A DNA stretch of 43,951 bases from UBA6382 sp963617965 (GCA_963617965.1 CAVEQO010000019.1:1-43951), one strand, 5' to 3'. Positions 23,155 through 32,127 are shown, counted from the first letter of the stretch. The notes: generated by a model from the letters alone, not told the origin. Made by a program: numbers and translations.

Positions 23155-25653
23155 ATGACAAGAAGACTCTTTGCCCTTGTAGCTGTGCTTGCGGTGTGCT
23201 TCACCGCCGCCAGAAGCCAGACTCTGATGACGGACGAGCAAGTGGCAAGCTACATTGCGTCGGAAATAACCAACGGCACCAGCCAGACAAAAATCATGAC
23301 CGACCTGTTCAAGAAAGGGGTGACTACCGACCAGCTCAGCCGGGCACGCAAACTTCTCGAGGCACAGAGAGATCCCGTGGCCACGACAAAGAAAGTAGAC
23401 CGACAGCGCGAGATAGAAAAACACCAGGAAACCGTCAAACCCGAACTTCCGGAATTTGAAACAGTGAACAATGTCAGCCTGCAGCAGTATACCGCCCTCG
23501 ACTCACTTGAAATGGTTTCGCAGGAGAACGCCCCGCAAAAGAAGATTTTCGGACACGACATATTCAACCAACAGAACCTGACCTTCGAGCCAAACACCAA
23601 CATGGCCACACCGGCAGACTATGTCCTCGGGGCGGGAGACCAGGTGATTGTCGATGTCTGGGGGGCGAGCCAGAAGACATTTGACACCACGATTTCTCCA
23701 GACGGAGTGATAATAATTGATGAAGTAGGGCCCATAAAGCTTGCCGGGCTTTCGGTGGAGAGTGCAAGAAGCGCGGTAAAGAAGAAACTTGGGCAGTACT
23801 ACGGCGACTGCCGTTTCAACCTGTCGTTGGGCAACATACGCACTGTGCAAGTACAGGTGGTGGGAGAAGTGGTCATGCCCGGCTCATACTCCCTGAGCGG
23901 TCTCAGCACCACGTTCAATGCTCTGTATGCCGCCGGCGGCATCAGTGAAAAGGGAACACTGCGCAACATCAAGGTATACCGCAACAACAAGGTTCTCACC
24001 ACCGTTGATGTCTATGACTACCTCGTCAACGGTAACGGCAGGAGCGACGTGCGCCTACAGGACAAAGACCTCATACTGGTCGGGACTTATGACTGTCTCG
24101 TAAAAGTTGACGGACAGGTAAAGAGACCCATGTACTACGAGATGCGCAAGGGCGAGAGCGTAAAGAGGCTTATTGATTTGGCGGGAGGATATGCAAACGA
24201 AGCCTACACCAAGAATGTCAAGCTCACCCGCAAGTCGGGAACGGAATACAGCATATACACCGTTGACGAGTTTGAGGCGGGCGGTTTCTCTGTGGCCGAC
24301 GGCGATGAGGTTATGGTTGATGCGATTATGGCACGATACACTAACATGGTGGAAGTGCGCGGAGCCGTGATGCGCCCGAGCCAATTCCAGCTGAGCAGCA
24401 AAATCCAGAGCGTGAAAGAACTGGTAGAGGCAGCCGATGGACTGCGTGAAGATGCATATACAACGCGTGCCATAATGCACCGCCAAAAGGACGATCTGTC
24501 ACTTGAGATGGTCAGCGTTGACATCAAGGGAATCCTCGATGGCACAAGCGCAGACGTTCCGCTGAAGAAAAATGATGTGCTGTTCGTGGCGAGCAAGAAC
24601 GAGATGAGAGGGGAATGGAAACTCAATTTGAAAGGAGAAATCCTCTATCCGGGAGAATACCCTTATGCGGAAAACACCTCACTGCAGGACGCGATACTGC
24701 TGGCGGGCGGACTGACCGACGCAGGCAGTCTTGCCCAAGTTGACGTGTACAGGAGAATCATAAACAAGACCGCAAAGAGTGACACGAAAAAGATTGCCGA
24801 GCATTTCTCGTTTTCCCTTGACGAGAATTTCCGCATTGTAGGCGACACCACATTTTTCCTGAAACCGTATGACGAAGTCGTGATACGGAAAAGCCCGAGT
24901 TATGACACGCAGCAGTACGTCAACGTCAGAGGCTGCGTGAACTTCACCGGAGCATATGCCATCACGAGAAAAGACTACCGCCTCAGCGACCTCGTCAGAG
25001 ATTGCGGCGGCTTCACCTCACTGGCGTATGTCAACGGGGCACGCATGACCCGGCAGCTCACAGATGACGAGAAGGTGCAACGCAACAACGCGCTGAGAAC
25101 GGCACAGGCAAAACTCTATGAAGAGGAACTGGACAAGGACAATGACAATGACAAGAACAAGAACAAAGACATGGACTTCGCCAAAGCGGACTCCCTCCTT
25201 GCCCTCAAGATGGGACTGGGAGATTCATACACGATGGCCATTGACCTGAAAGAAGCCATTGCAAATCCCGGAGGACCACAGGACATCGTGCTGCAAACAG
25301 GTGATCTCCTCTCCGTTCCACAATATTCCAACATCGTGAAGATACGCGGCGAAGTGGCATTTCCCGTCAGCATGAACTACAAGAAAGGCGAGAAACTCAA
25401 ATATTACATCAAACATGCGGGAGGATATGCTGACAAAGCCAAGAAGCGCGGCGTATATATCGCCTACGCCAACGGCTCGATTGCCAAAGCCGACAAAGGC
25501 TCGCGCAATACCGTACAGCCAGGCTGCGAGATCATTGTGCCCACGAAAGAGCAGACCGAGAAGCTGAAAGCCGCCGAGATTGTCAGTCTCGGAACCGGGA
25601 CGGCATCGCTTGCGGCCGTAGTGCTATCCATCCTCAACATTGTAAAAAAGTAA
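23155..25653 (+). CDS. SLBB-domain polysaccharide export protein (Wza-like)
   Basis: 832 residues with a signal peptide (1-21) but no convincing lipobox. A poly-export domain (~152-225: TPADYVLGAGDQVIVDVWGA, GPIKLAGLSVESARSAVKKK) is followed by six SLBB-type repeats starting at VVGEVVMPGSYSLSG, VDGQVKRPMYYEM, VRGAVMRPSQF, LKGEILYPGEYPY, VRGCVNFTGAYAI and IRGEVAFPVSMNY. The C-terminus is hydrophobic (LGTGTASLAAVVLSILNIV). It probably forms the periplasm-spanning/outer-membrane export channel for the polysaccharide. It is much longer than E. coli Wza (379 residues). An Asp/Asn/Lys run at ~660-675 comes from a hexanucleotide repeat. It is the first gene of the plus-strand arm. Confidence 0.9.
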   Translation: MTRRLFALVAVLAVCFTAARSQTLMTDEQVASYIASEITNGTSQTKIMTDLFKKGVTTDQLSRARKLLEAQRDPVATTKKVDRQREIEKHQETVKPELPEFETVNNVSLQQYTALDSLEMVSQENAPQKKIFGHDIFNQQNLTFEPNTNMATPADYVLGAGDQVIVDVWGASQKTFDTTISPDGVIIIDEVGPIKLAGLSVESARSAVKKKLGQYYGDCRFNLSLGNIRTVQVQVVGEVVMPGSYSLSGLSTTFNALYAAGGISEKGTLRNIKVYRNNKVLTTVDVYDYLVNGNGRSDVRLQDKDLILVGTYDCLVKVDGQVKRPMYYEMRKGESVKRLIDLAGGYANEAYTKNVKLTRKSGTEYSIYTVDEFEAGGFSVADGDEVMVDAIMARYTNMVEVRGAVMRPSQFQLSSKIQSVKELVEAADGLREDAYTTRAIMHRQKDDLSLEMVSVDIKGILDGTSADVPLKKNDVLFVASKNEMRGEWKLNLKGEILYPGEYPYAENTSLQDAILLAGGLTDAGSLAQVDVYRRIINKTAKSDTKKIAEHFSFSLDENFRIVGDTTFFLKPYDEVVIRKSPSYDTQQYVNVRGCVNFTGAYAITRKDYRLSDLVRDCGGFTSLAYVNGARMTRQLTDDEKVQRNNALRTAQAKLYEEELDKDNDNDKNKNKDMDFAKADSLLALKMGLGDSYTMAIDLKEAIANPGGPQDIVLQTGDLLSVPQYSNIVKIRGEVAFPVSMNYKKGEKLKYYIKHAGGYADKAKKRGVYIAYANGSIAKADKGSRNTVQPGCEIIVPTKEQTEKLKAAEIVSLGTGTASLAAVVLSILNIVKK
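25132..25174 (+). repeat. Imperfect hexanucleotide repeat inside the SLBB gene
   Basis: A run of GACAAG/GACAAT/AACAAG-type units encodes alternating Asp/Asn/Lys (DKDNDNDKNKNKDMD). Gain or loss of a unit would keep the frame. It lies between the fifth and sixth SLBB repeats, probably in a flexible linker. Confidence 0.7.
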
Positions 25654-25675
25654 GACCAAAGCCAAACCGTCCGAC

Positions 25676-26752
25676 ATGGAAAAACACTCTTCTGACATGG
25701 GTATCATCGGTGCCGTGAGAATATTGTCAAGACACAAGAAGCTCCTCGTGCGAAACTGCCTCGTCGCAGGTTTTGTCTTCGGGCTGCTTATGTTGTGCGT
25801 ACCACGCTACTACAAATGCGAGGTGACCCTTGCTCCGGAATACGACAGCGGAACGTCGTTCGGCTCTTTCACGTCCATAGCATCATCGCTCGGCATAAAC
25901 CTCGGCAGCAGTATGGGCAGCGACGCCATATCTCCCAGCCTGTATCCGGATCTGGTCAGTTCAAAGGAGTTTCTGGTAAGTCTGTTTGGCGTCAAGGTCA
26001 CCACCCAAGACGGGAAAACAAGCACCGACTACTATACGTATCTGGAAAAGTATCAGGATGCGCCATGGTGGTCCAAGACAATAAGGGCGGTAACAAGAAC
26101 GCTGAAGAACTTTTTCCGGGCGGACAAAAAAGACAAGTTCAAGGCTAAGGGCGTTTCCCCTTTCAGACTCACCGAAAAGCAGTATATGATAGCCGAAATC
26201 ATTGACAGGAAAATTTCCTGCGACGTTGACCAGGTAAGTTCCATCATCACGCTCAACGTCACAGACCAAGACCCGCTGGTCTGCGCGTCAATGGCCGACT
26301 CCGTAAGGGAACACCTGCAGCTGTTCATCACACGCTACCGGACAAGCAAGGCCCGGAACGATATGGACTACTACTCCAAGCTAATGAAAGAAGCAAGGGG
26401 CGAATACGACAAAGCCATCGCTGCCTACACTGCATACGCCGACAGCCATAAGGGAGTGATCATGCAAAGCTATATCTCACAGCGCGATGAGCTGGAGAAC
26501 GACATGAGAATGAAATTCAACGTCTATACCGCCATACAGCAACAACTTGAATCGGCAAAGGCCAAGGTGCAGGAAAGCACCCCGGCCTTTACAACACTGA
26601 AATGCGCCAGCGTGCCTGTAAAACCGGCAGGACCCAAAAGGGCCATCATGACTTTGCTTGTCATGATTCTGGTATTCGGAGGCACATCGTTTCATATACT
26701 GAAAGGCAGGGAACTGCTCAACAAGATTTCAGGCAAGGGCAGTCGCCAGTAA
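25676..26752 (+). CDS. Wzz-family chain-length determinant (first copy)
   Basis: A 358-residue polysaccharide co-polymerase. It has two membrane helices, ~26-48 (RNCLVAGFVFGLLMLCV) and ~325-345 (AIMTLLVMILVFGGTSFHIL), the latter preceded by the Pro-rich SVPVKPAGPKRA. The large periplasmic part contains the Wzz N-domain (CEVTLAPEYDSG, SLYPDLVSSKEFLVSLFGV) and coiled-coil helices. There is no cytoplasmic tyrosine-kinase domain, so this is a Wzz-type and not a Wzc-type protein. It starts 22 nt after the SLBB gene. It is a clear paralogue of the protein encoded at 28167-29222. Confidence 0.88.
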   Translation: MEKHSSDMGIIGAVRILSRHKKLLVRNCLVAGFVFGLLMLCVPRYYKCEVTLAPEYDSGTSFGSFTSIASSLGINLGSSMGSDAISPSLYPDLVSSKEFLVSLFGVKVTTQDGKTSTDYYTYLEKYQDAPWWSKTIRAVTRTLKNFFRADKKDKFKAKGVSPFRLTEKQYMIAEIIDRKISCDVDQVSSIITLNVTDQDPLVCASMADSVREHLQLFITRYRTSKARNDMDYYSKLMKEARGEYDKAIAAYTAYADSHKGVIMQSYISQRDELENDMRMKFNVYTAIQQQLESAKAKVQESTPAFTTLKCASVPVKPAGPKRAIMTLLVMILVFGGTSFHILKGRELLNKISGKGSRQ

Positions 26753-26816
26753 TGCGGCAAGACATCCCGGTGTATTTGACAACCACTCTTAACCGTACAC
26801 TATTGGACACTGTTTT

Positions 26817-28148
26817 ATGCTTTTAGCCGGAGTTTCTGAAACGAAGAAGAAAGTGTTGGGCAACCTTGCGTGGGCAGTTGCCGGAAAGACAGTGAATCTG
26901 GCGGGGACTCTCGTTCTCGGGATAATAGTTGCAAGGTATCTCGGTCCCGAACAGTACGGGCTTATGAACTACGTATTCAGCTACGTTTTCCTGTTCCAGA
27001 TTTTGGCCAGCTTCGGGCTTGACAGCATAGAAGTCCGGGAAGAATCCAAAGGTTGCGTGCCATACACCACCGTTCTCGGCACTGCTTTCCGAATCAAAGT
27101 TGTATTGGGGCTTCTTTGCATCGGACTCTCGGTGCTGACTGCGTTAATGATCGGTGAGGACAGCTTTACCGTCACGCTCATTGCAATATACTCCACCTAC
27201 ATTGTGTTCAACGCGTTTGTCGTGATAAGGAACTACTTTACAAGCATCGTGGAGAACAGGTATGTCGTCCTGTCTGAAATATTCAGGACTTTTGCGGGCA
27301 TTGTCATCAAGGTCGTTCTTCTGCTTCTTGACTGCTCTCTGATGTGGTTCGTGGCAGCTTTTGCCTTTGACTGGCTGTTGCTGGCCGGAGGGTATGTCTC
27401 GGCTTACCGCAACCGCGTGGGAAGTCTGCGTGAATGGCGTTTTTCCATGCCTTGCGCCAAATATATGATAAAGGAGTCTCTGCCCCTGCTCATCACAAAC
27501 GCTGCGGTGATAATATACCAGCGCATAGACCAGGTGATGATCGGACAGCTCTTGCCGAACAAGTCCAACGTGGGATATTTCTCGGTAGCGGCGAAGTTTG
27601 TGGAAGTCATGATTTTCATACCAGCCACACTGGCCAACACCATATCTCCCGTACTGGTGAAACTGAGAAACACCACCCCCGGTATCTATAGAGCCAAAAG
27701 CCAGCTCTTCATGAACATCTCGCTGTGGCTAAGCATAATAGCCAGTGCCCTCGTGTCTTTGGTTTCCTACTGGATAATACTCTTCACTTTCGGTAAAGAG
27801 TATCTCCCGTCCGTTGCCATTCTACAGGTACTGTCGTTCAAGACCGCAGCCACGGCTTTGTCAAACACGGCAGGAGCGATGCTTGTTGTGGAAGGGCTGC
27901 AACGCTGGGTGTTCTTCCGCGATTTTCTGGGGTGCGTGGTGTGTGTAGTCCTTAATTATTGGTTGTTGCCGAAATACGGTGCAGTCGCAGCGGCTTTTGT
28001 AGCAATAGCCGCCAATCTCACAGCCGGCTATATCGCCGATGCCATAGTCCCGGCTTACCGGCATCTGTTTGTCCAGCAGACAAGGGCACTCTTGCTGGGA
28101 TGGCGCGACCTCATTCACGTCAGGGGGCTACTGAAAGGTAACGGGTAA
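26817..28148 (+). CDS. Wzx-type oligosaccharide flippase (first copy)
   Basis: A 443-residue MATE/PST-superfamily protein with about twelve membrane helices. The N-terminus (KKKVLGNLAWAVAGKTVNL, then GIIVARYLGPEQYGLMNYVF) is typical of polysaccharide flippases, as is YQRIDQVMIGQLLPNKSNVG in the middle. It should flip undecaprenyl-linked repeat units across the inner membrane. It lies between two wzz-like genes, 64 nt after the first and 18 nt before the second. Base composition is visibly more A/T-rich than in the housekeeping genes. Confidence 0.9.
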   Translation: MLLAGVSETKKKVLGNLAWAVAGKTVNLAGTLVLGIIVARYLGPEQYGLMNYVFSYVFLFQILASFGLDSIEVREESKGCVPYTTVLGTAFRIKVVLGLLCIGLSVLTALMIGEDSFTVTLIAIYSTYIVFNAFVVIRNYFTSIVENRYVVLSEIFRTFAGIVIKVVLLLLDCSLMWFVAAFAFDWLLLAGGYVSAYRNRVGSLREWRFSMPCAKYMIKESLPLLITNAAVIIYQRIDQVMIGQLLPNKSNVGYFSVAAKFVEVMIFIPATLANTISPVLVKLRNTTPGIYRAKSQLFMNISLWLSIIASALVSLVSYWIILFTFGKEYLPSVAILQVLSFKTAATALSNTAGAMLVVEGLQRWVFFRDFLGCVVCVVLNYWLLPKYGAVAAAFVAIAANLTAGYIADAIVPAYRHLFVQQTRALLLGWRDLIHVRGLLKGNG

Positions 28149-28166
28149 CGACTAAAACGGAAAGCT

Positions 28167-29222
28167 ATGCCAGTAGATATCAACAACGACATAATTGACC
28201 TCAAGACCCTCTGCCGGGTCATCAAGGAGCGCAGGAAAGCGTTCGTTATCCTGCAGGTAGCGGTAATTGCCCTCGTCTCGGTTTATCTCGCTGTCACCCC
28301 GAAGGTATATCAGGCACGGGTGGAAATAGCACCGGAAATCTCTTCCGACCAGAACGACAACGTGGCAAATATGTTGCGGCTGCTCACACAAACCAGCTTC
28401 GTCAACAAGGAAATTGACGCCATCTATCCCCTCATGTACCCCAACGTGGTGTCATCGGACAATTTCACCGCAGGTCTTTTTGGTGTCAGGATACACACGC
28501 TTGACGGTTCGGTAAACACCACTTATTACGACTACCTCAAAAACCATACGCGCATCCCTTTCTGGAAGCTGCCGGCAAAATGGATAAACAGGCTGCTTGG
28601 ACATGAGAAGCCGAAGAAAGGCGGGGTAACTTCAAAAGGAAGCGGGGCAGTACTTAACCTTTCGACGGAGGAAGAGCGGATCCTGAGAAAAATACAAGAC
28701 AACACGGTCTGCGTGGTAGACCGTAAAACGGGCATTCTCACTCTTGTGGTTTCGGATCAGGACCCTTTGGTCTGCACAATGATGGCAGACACCATTTCAG
28801 AGCATCTGAAAGAAACCATCATACGCTACCGCACAAACAAGGCCCGTACGGACTACAAGTTCTCGGAAAACGTCTACAACGAATCCAGAAAAAATTATGA
28901 AGCGGCAAAAAAGAACTGGATAGATTTCATGCGCAACCATGTCAGCGTTGAACGTGCCGACATCATGGCAAAGAAACTGGACCTCGAGCAGGAGATGAAG
29001 ACGAAACGGACTCTGCTTGAGTCCAACGAGATACAACGTTTCACCATACAATCCAAGATACAGGAAAACACCCCGGTTTTCTCTGTAGTCAAAAAACCAT
29101 ACCTCCCCAACAGGGCGACATATCCTAAAGCCGGACTGGCAATGGTCTTTTCACTGCTGTTCGCCAACATGGCCATGCTGGGATACATATTCCGCAAACG
29201 CCTTGTCAAACTCATAGACTGA
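28167..29222 (+). CDS. Wzz-family chain-length determinant (second copy)
   Basis: 351 residues, organised like the first copy: membrane helix at ~28-48 (FVILQVAVIALVSVYLAV), a periplasmic domain with YPNVVSSDNFTAGLFGVRIH, coiled coil at ~225-290, and a C-terminal helix after KKPYLPNRATYPKAGLAMVF. It shares YP(N/D)xVSSxxFxxxLFGV and the DQDPLVC motif with the first copy, so the two are paralogues. No kinase domain is present. It may set a different modal chain length or form mixed oligomers with the first. It starts 18 nt after the flippase. Confidence 0.87.
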   Translation: MPVDINNDIIDLKTLCRVIKERRKAFVILQVAVIALVSVYLAVTPKVYQARVEIAPEISSDQNDNVANMLRLLTQTSFVNKEIDAIYPLMYPNVVSSDNFTAGLFGVRIHTLDGSVNTTYYDYLKNHTRIPFWKLPAKWINRLLGHEKPKKGGVTSKGSGAVLNLSTEEERILRKIQDNTVCVVDRKTGILTLVVSDQDPLVCTMMADTISEHLKETIIRYRTNKARTDYKFSENVYNESRKNYEAAKKNWIDFMRNHVSVERADIMAKKLDLEQEMKTKRTLLESNEIQRFTIQSKIQENTPVFSVVKKPYLPNRATYPKAGLAMVFSLLFANMAMLGYIFRKRLVKLID

Positions 29223-29283
29223 CGGCTCTCTCCGGCAACAGCAGTACCGCCTCCAACCCGTCAACGACCCCGCACACACCATC

Positions 29284-30399
29284 ATGCTACAGACATTTGC
29301 CGTATATATCACACTCTCTGTCGTCATGCTCTACCTCAGTTATGTAGGCAGAGCCAAGCAACAGTGGAAATACATGGTCTACGCCATCTTGGTGTATTCT
29401 GTCGTCTTCGGCATAAGATACGGTGTGGGAGTCGACTATTTCAGCTACTTGCACAACTACAACGCTTACACCACAACCTCCGGTCACTGGGGCGTGTCGC
29501 AGAATTTTGAGCCGGGTTTCGGGCTTCTGACCGGATTCCTCGCCTCAATTCATGCGCACTATACCGTGTATTTCGGAATTATCGCCTTTCTGCAGCTGTT
29601 CTTCACCTTCCTGGCTCTCAAGGGCGAATACAGGCTGTACCCGTACCTCGTCTTTTCGTTCATGATAGGGACGTATTGGCTGTCCTACTCCAACTGTCTG
29701 AGGCACATTCTGGCCATGGGCCTCTGGATCTGGGCAATCAAGTTTATCCCGGAGAAAAAGATTTGGCAGTATTACCTTGCCATTGCCGTTTCATGCACAA
29801 TGCACACGTCCGCAATGGTGCTGGTCGTGTTCTACCCTATTTTTCTCTGGAAGCAGGAATGGTTCCGCAACAGATACGTCCAACTATCACTGTTGGCTGG
29901 AGCTGTCGTGTTGATGACCATGAATCCAGTACAGAACCTTATAAAGCACATGGATGCGCTCATTGCTCTGGCAGGATATGAAGTCTATCTGGACAATGAC
30001 CATACCAGCCAGCTGAACGGAGAAGCGACACTGGGACTCGGCTTTCTGGTAAGTCTCACAATAAACATTCTCCTCATCGTTTTCAGCAATAAGACCAAAG
30101 ACTATTTCAAGTCAAAATACCTGAATATGGCATACGACCTGTTCATCATCGGCATAGTGCTGAAATACATCTTCATAAACAGCATGCTGTTCCTTAGGGC
30201 AAGCTATTATTTCATCTACATGATTATCATTGTGGCGGCATTTACCATGTACTATGCCCGGCAAAGGAACAAAGCCCTTCTGTATACCCTTGCCATTCTC
30301 TTCGGAATCCTTTTCTTCGGCACACTGCGCAACAGTCCCGACAATACGGCCTCCTACATATTCTTCTGGCAAAAAGATATGTTCTATCTCAAATTCTAG
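29284..30399 (+). CDS. EpsG-family polysaccharide polymerase (Wzy-like)
   Basis: A 371-residue polytopic membrane protein with about ten helices. The N-terminus (VFGIRYGVGVDYFSYLHNYN) carries the EpsG signature R(Y)GxGxDYxxY, and SYSNCLRHILAMGLWIWAIK is the conserved R-x-x-x-A region. EpsG proteins act as Wzy-type polymerases joining repeat units in the periplasm. It is the only polymerase candidate in this locus. It lies 61 nt after the second wzz-like gene. Confidence 0.87.
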   Translation: MLQTFAVYITLSVVMLYLSYVGRAKQQWKYMVYAILVYSVVFGIRYGVGVDYFSYLHNYNAYTTTSGHWGVSQNFEPGFGLLTGFLASIHAHYTVYFGIIAFLQLFFTFLALKGEYRLYPYLVFSFMIGTYWLSYSNCLRHILAMGLWIWAIKFIPEKKIWQYYLAIAVSCTMHTSAMVLVVFYPIFLWKQEWFRNRYVQLSLLAGAVVLMTMNPVQNLIKHMDALIALAGYEVYLDNDHTSQLNGEATLGLGFLVSLTINILLIVFSNKTKDYFKSKYLNMAYDLFIIGIVLKYIFINSMLFLRASYYFIYMIIIVAAFTMYYARQRNKALLYTLAILFGILFFGTLRNSPDNTASYIFFWQKDMFYLKF

Positions 30400-30404
30400 C
30401 TCGG

Positions 30405-30439
30405 TTTGACGTATGTTTATGCCGTTTTTAGTAACTTTG
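30405..30439 (+). promoter_or_regulatory. Internal promoter before the HlpA-like glycosyltransferase
   Basis: TTTG at 30405-30408 and TAACTTTG at 30432-30439 are 27 nt apart, a good match to the -33/-7 arrangement. The box ends 22 nt before the ATG at 30462. It could drive the glycosyltransferase and LicD genes independently of the rest of the operon. Confidence 0.65.
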
Positions 30440-30461
30440 CTATGCAAAACAAGACAAGCCC

Positions 30462-31457
30462 ATGTACAGCATACCTGTACTCTTCATATTCTTCAACAGG
30501 AAAGAGATAGCATTGAAATCCTTTGAAAGGATAAAGGCTGCGAAGCCTGCAAGACTTTATCTCGCACAAGACGGGCCAAGGGACAGATATGGAGAGGCAG
30601 AGAAGACGGCCATCACCGAAATCCGTTCGACAATAACAGACCTCGTTGATTGGGACTGTGAGGTGCATACGCATTTTTCAGAAAAAAACCAAGGCTGTGC
30701 AATGGGCGTGAAAACCGCCATTGACTGGCTGTTCGCGACAGAAGATTGCGGCATTGTCCTGGAAGACGACTGTGTCGTTACAGGCTCTTTCTTTCCCTTT
30801 ATGGAAGATATTCTGACCCGCTACAGGGATGACCAGCGTGTCGGCATGGTTTCCGGCAGCAACCTGATTACGGCATACAAGGAAACGGAGTCTTCGTATT
30901 TCTTTTCCCGCTACAAAAGCTGTTGGGGGTGGGGCACATGGAAACGCGCATGGGAAAACATGGACTTCGCCATGCAGTGGCGCAACAAGCACAGCGACGA
31001 CATCATAGCCAACAGCGGATACTACGGACGGCATAAAGGAAAATGGCAATACCAGCTAAAATGCATTGATGGAGGATACGTGTCTGCATGGGACTGGCAA
31101 TGGTATTTTTCTCTTGCGGCACAAAACCAATTGTGTGTGTACCCGGCTCTGAACCTTGTGTCCAACATCGGAAACGGCTCCATGGCGACACACACCTCCT
31201 TCGGACGGATAACCTGTGCGTCTTTTGAACTGGATTTCCCCCTGAAAGCCCCGGCTTACGTCTGTCCGAACAGAAAATTCGATATGGCTTTTCTGAAAAA
31301 GGAGAACACCATCAAGCGAAGGATTCTGAGAACCTTTCCAAACAAAATCAAGAAGAAACTGAAAGATTTCACAAGAACATATGCGATATATAAAGACAGC
31401 CACAGGAAAAACGCAAATCAAAACCAAAGCTTTGTACCTCGGGGCAAAAAGGATTGA
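30462..31457 (+). CDS. HlpA/GNT-I-like nucleotide-sugar glycosyltransferase
   Basis: 331 residues, soluble, GT-A-like. The N-terminus (IPVLFIFFNRKEIALKSFER, then RLYLAQDGPR) and the acidic EDD (101-103, in IVLEDDCVVTGSFFPFM) match the family annotated as hemolytic protein HlpA-like or GNT-I/POMGnT-like transferases, where EDD is the metal/UDP-sugar site. SCWGWGTWKRAWENMDF is another conserved block. Donor and acceptor sugars are unknown. It probably adds one residue to the repeat unit. It overlaps the LicD reading frame by 77 nt at its 3' end. Confidence 0.82.
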   Translation: MYSIPVLFIFFNRKEIALKSFERIKAAKPARLYLAQDGPRDRYGEAEKTAITEIRSTITDLVDWDCEVHTHFSEKNQGCAMGVKTAIDWLFATEDCGIVLEDDCVVTGSFFPFMEDILTRYRDDQRVGMVSGSNLITAYKETESSYFFSRYKSCWGWGTWKRAWENMDFAMQWRNKHSDDIIANSGYYGRHKGKWQYQLKCIDGGYVSAWDWQWYFSLAAQNQLCVYPALNLVSNIGNGSMATHTSFGRITCASFELDFPLKAPAYVCPNRKFDMAFLKKENTIKRRILRTFPNKIKKKLKDFTRTYAIYKDSHRKNANQNQSFVPRGKKD

Positions 31458-32127
31458 CAAAGACATCGCAGAAGAGAACCTGCGCATTCTGAAGAGGGTG
31501 CTGGACAAGAAAGGACTGAAAACCCCACTCGCCTATGGCACGCTGCTCGGGGTCATACGCGACAACGACTTCATAACGCATGACGAAGACATAGACCTGA
31601 TTGCAAAGTCAGAAGACAAACAGGCTTTCTTCAACTCTCTTCCGGAACTGGAGGAAAACGGGTTTGATGTCGTCAGATATGACCGGAGAGGTCTGGTCTC
31701 TGTCATGAGAAAAGGCGAATATATCGACATCTATTTCTTCCAACCGGACAAGGACGGGCTCAGATACTGCAGCGGTTGCTATTGCCCTGCGGAATTCCTG
31801 GACAACATCCGCCTGATTCATTTCAAGGACAACGACTACTGGATTCCGGACAACTACGAGGCTTTTCTGGTGTTCATATACGGCTACGACTGGAAGACTC
31901 CCATACAATACAACAACTACAACATGCCAGTCTGGAAAAAAGGGCTGTTCTGCATCAAGGAGCATGTTAAAACTTTGCTTCCGGACTTTGTTTACTTTTA
32001 CATGGCAAGAAAAGCCTCAAGGAAAAAGGAGCTGCAGTATGTCTCAAAACTTGAGCGGTATCGCAACTACGTTAAGGAACAAAACTCCAATGAACGCCGC
32101 CCCTTGTCAGACAGTAGAGTTTTCTGA
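31381..32127 (+). CDS. LicD-family phosphotransferase
   Basis: 248 residues if the ATG at 31381 is used, which overlaps the upstream gene by 77 nt. The family core begins only around residue 30. A TTG at 31432 would be an alternative start. Core motifs are TPLAYGTLLGVIRDNDFI (AYGTLLG 51-57) and HDEDIDL (67-73, the acidic nucleotidyltransferase-fold site), then YIDIYFFQPDKDG and FLVFIYGYDWKTP. LicD proteins transfer phosphocholine or other phospho-groups to glycans, so it probably decorates the polysaccharide. No choline kinase or CTP transferase gene is nearby. Its last 56 nt overlap the convergent GT2 gene. Confidence 0.85.
   Translation: MRYIKTATGKTQIKTKALYLGAKRIDKDIAEENLRILKRVLDKKGLKTPLAYGTLLGVIRDNDFITHDEDIDLIAKSEDKQAFFNSLPELEENGFDVVRYDRRGLVSVMRKGEYIDIYFFQPDKDGLRYCSGCYCPAEFLDNIRLIHFKDNDYWIPDNYEAFLVFIYGYDWKTPIQYNNYNMPVWKKGLFCIKEHVKTLLPDFVYFYMARKASRKKELQYVSKLERYRNYVKEQNSNERRPLSDSRVF

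Noticed and set aside
23040..23160. Invertible, phase-variable capsule promoter as in Bacteroides fragilis
   Set aside because: No inverted repeats flank the -7 boxes and no tyrosine or serine recombinase gene or UpxY/UpxZ pair is in the window.
25132..25174. CRISPR-like or tandem-repeat array
   Set aside because: Units are 6 nt, coding, without spacers. It is a codon repeat in the SLBB gene only.
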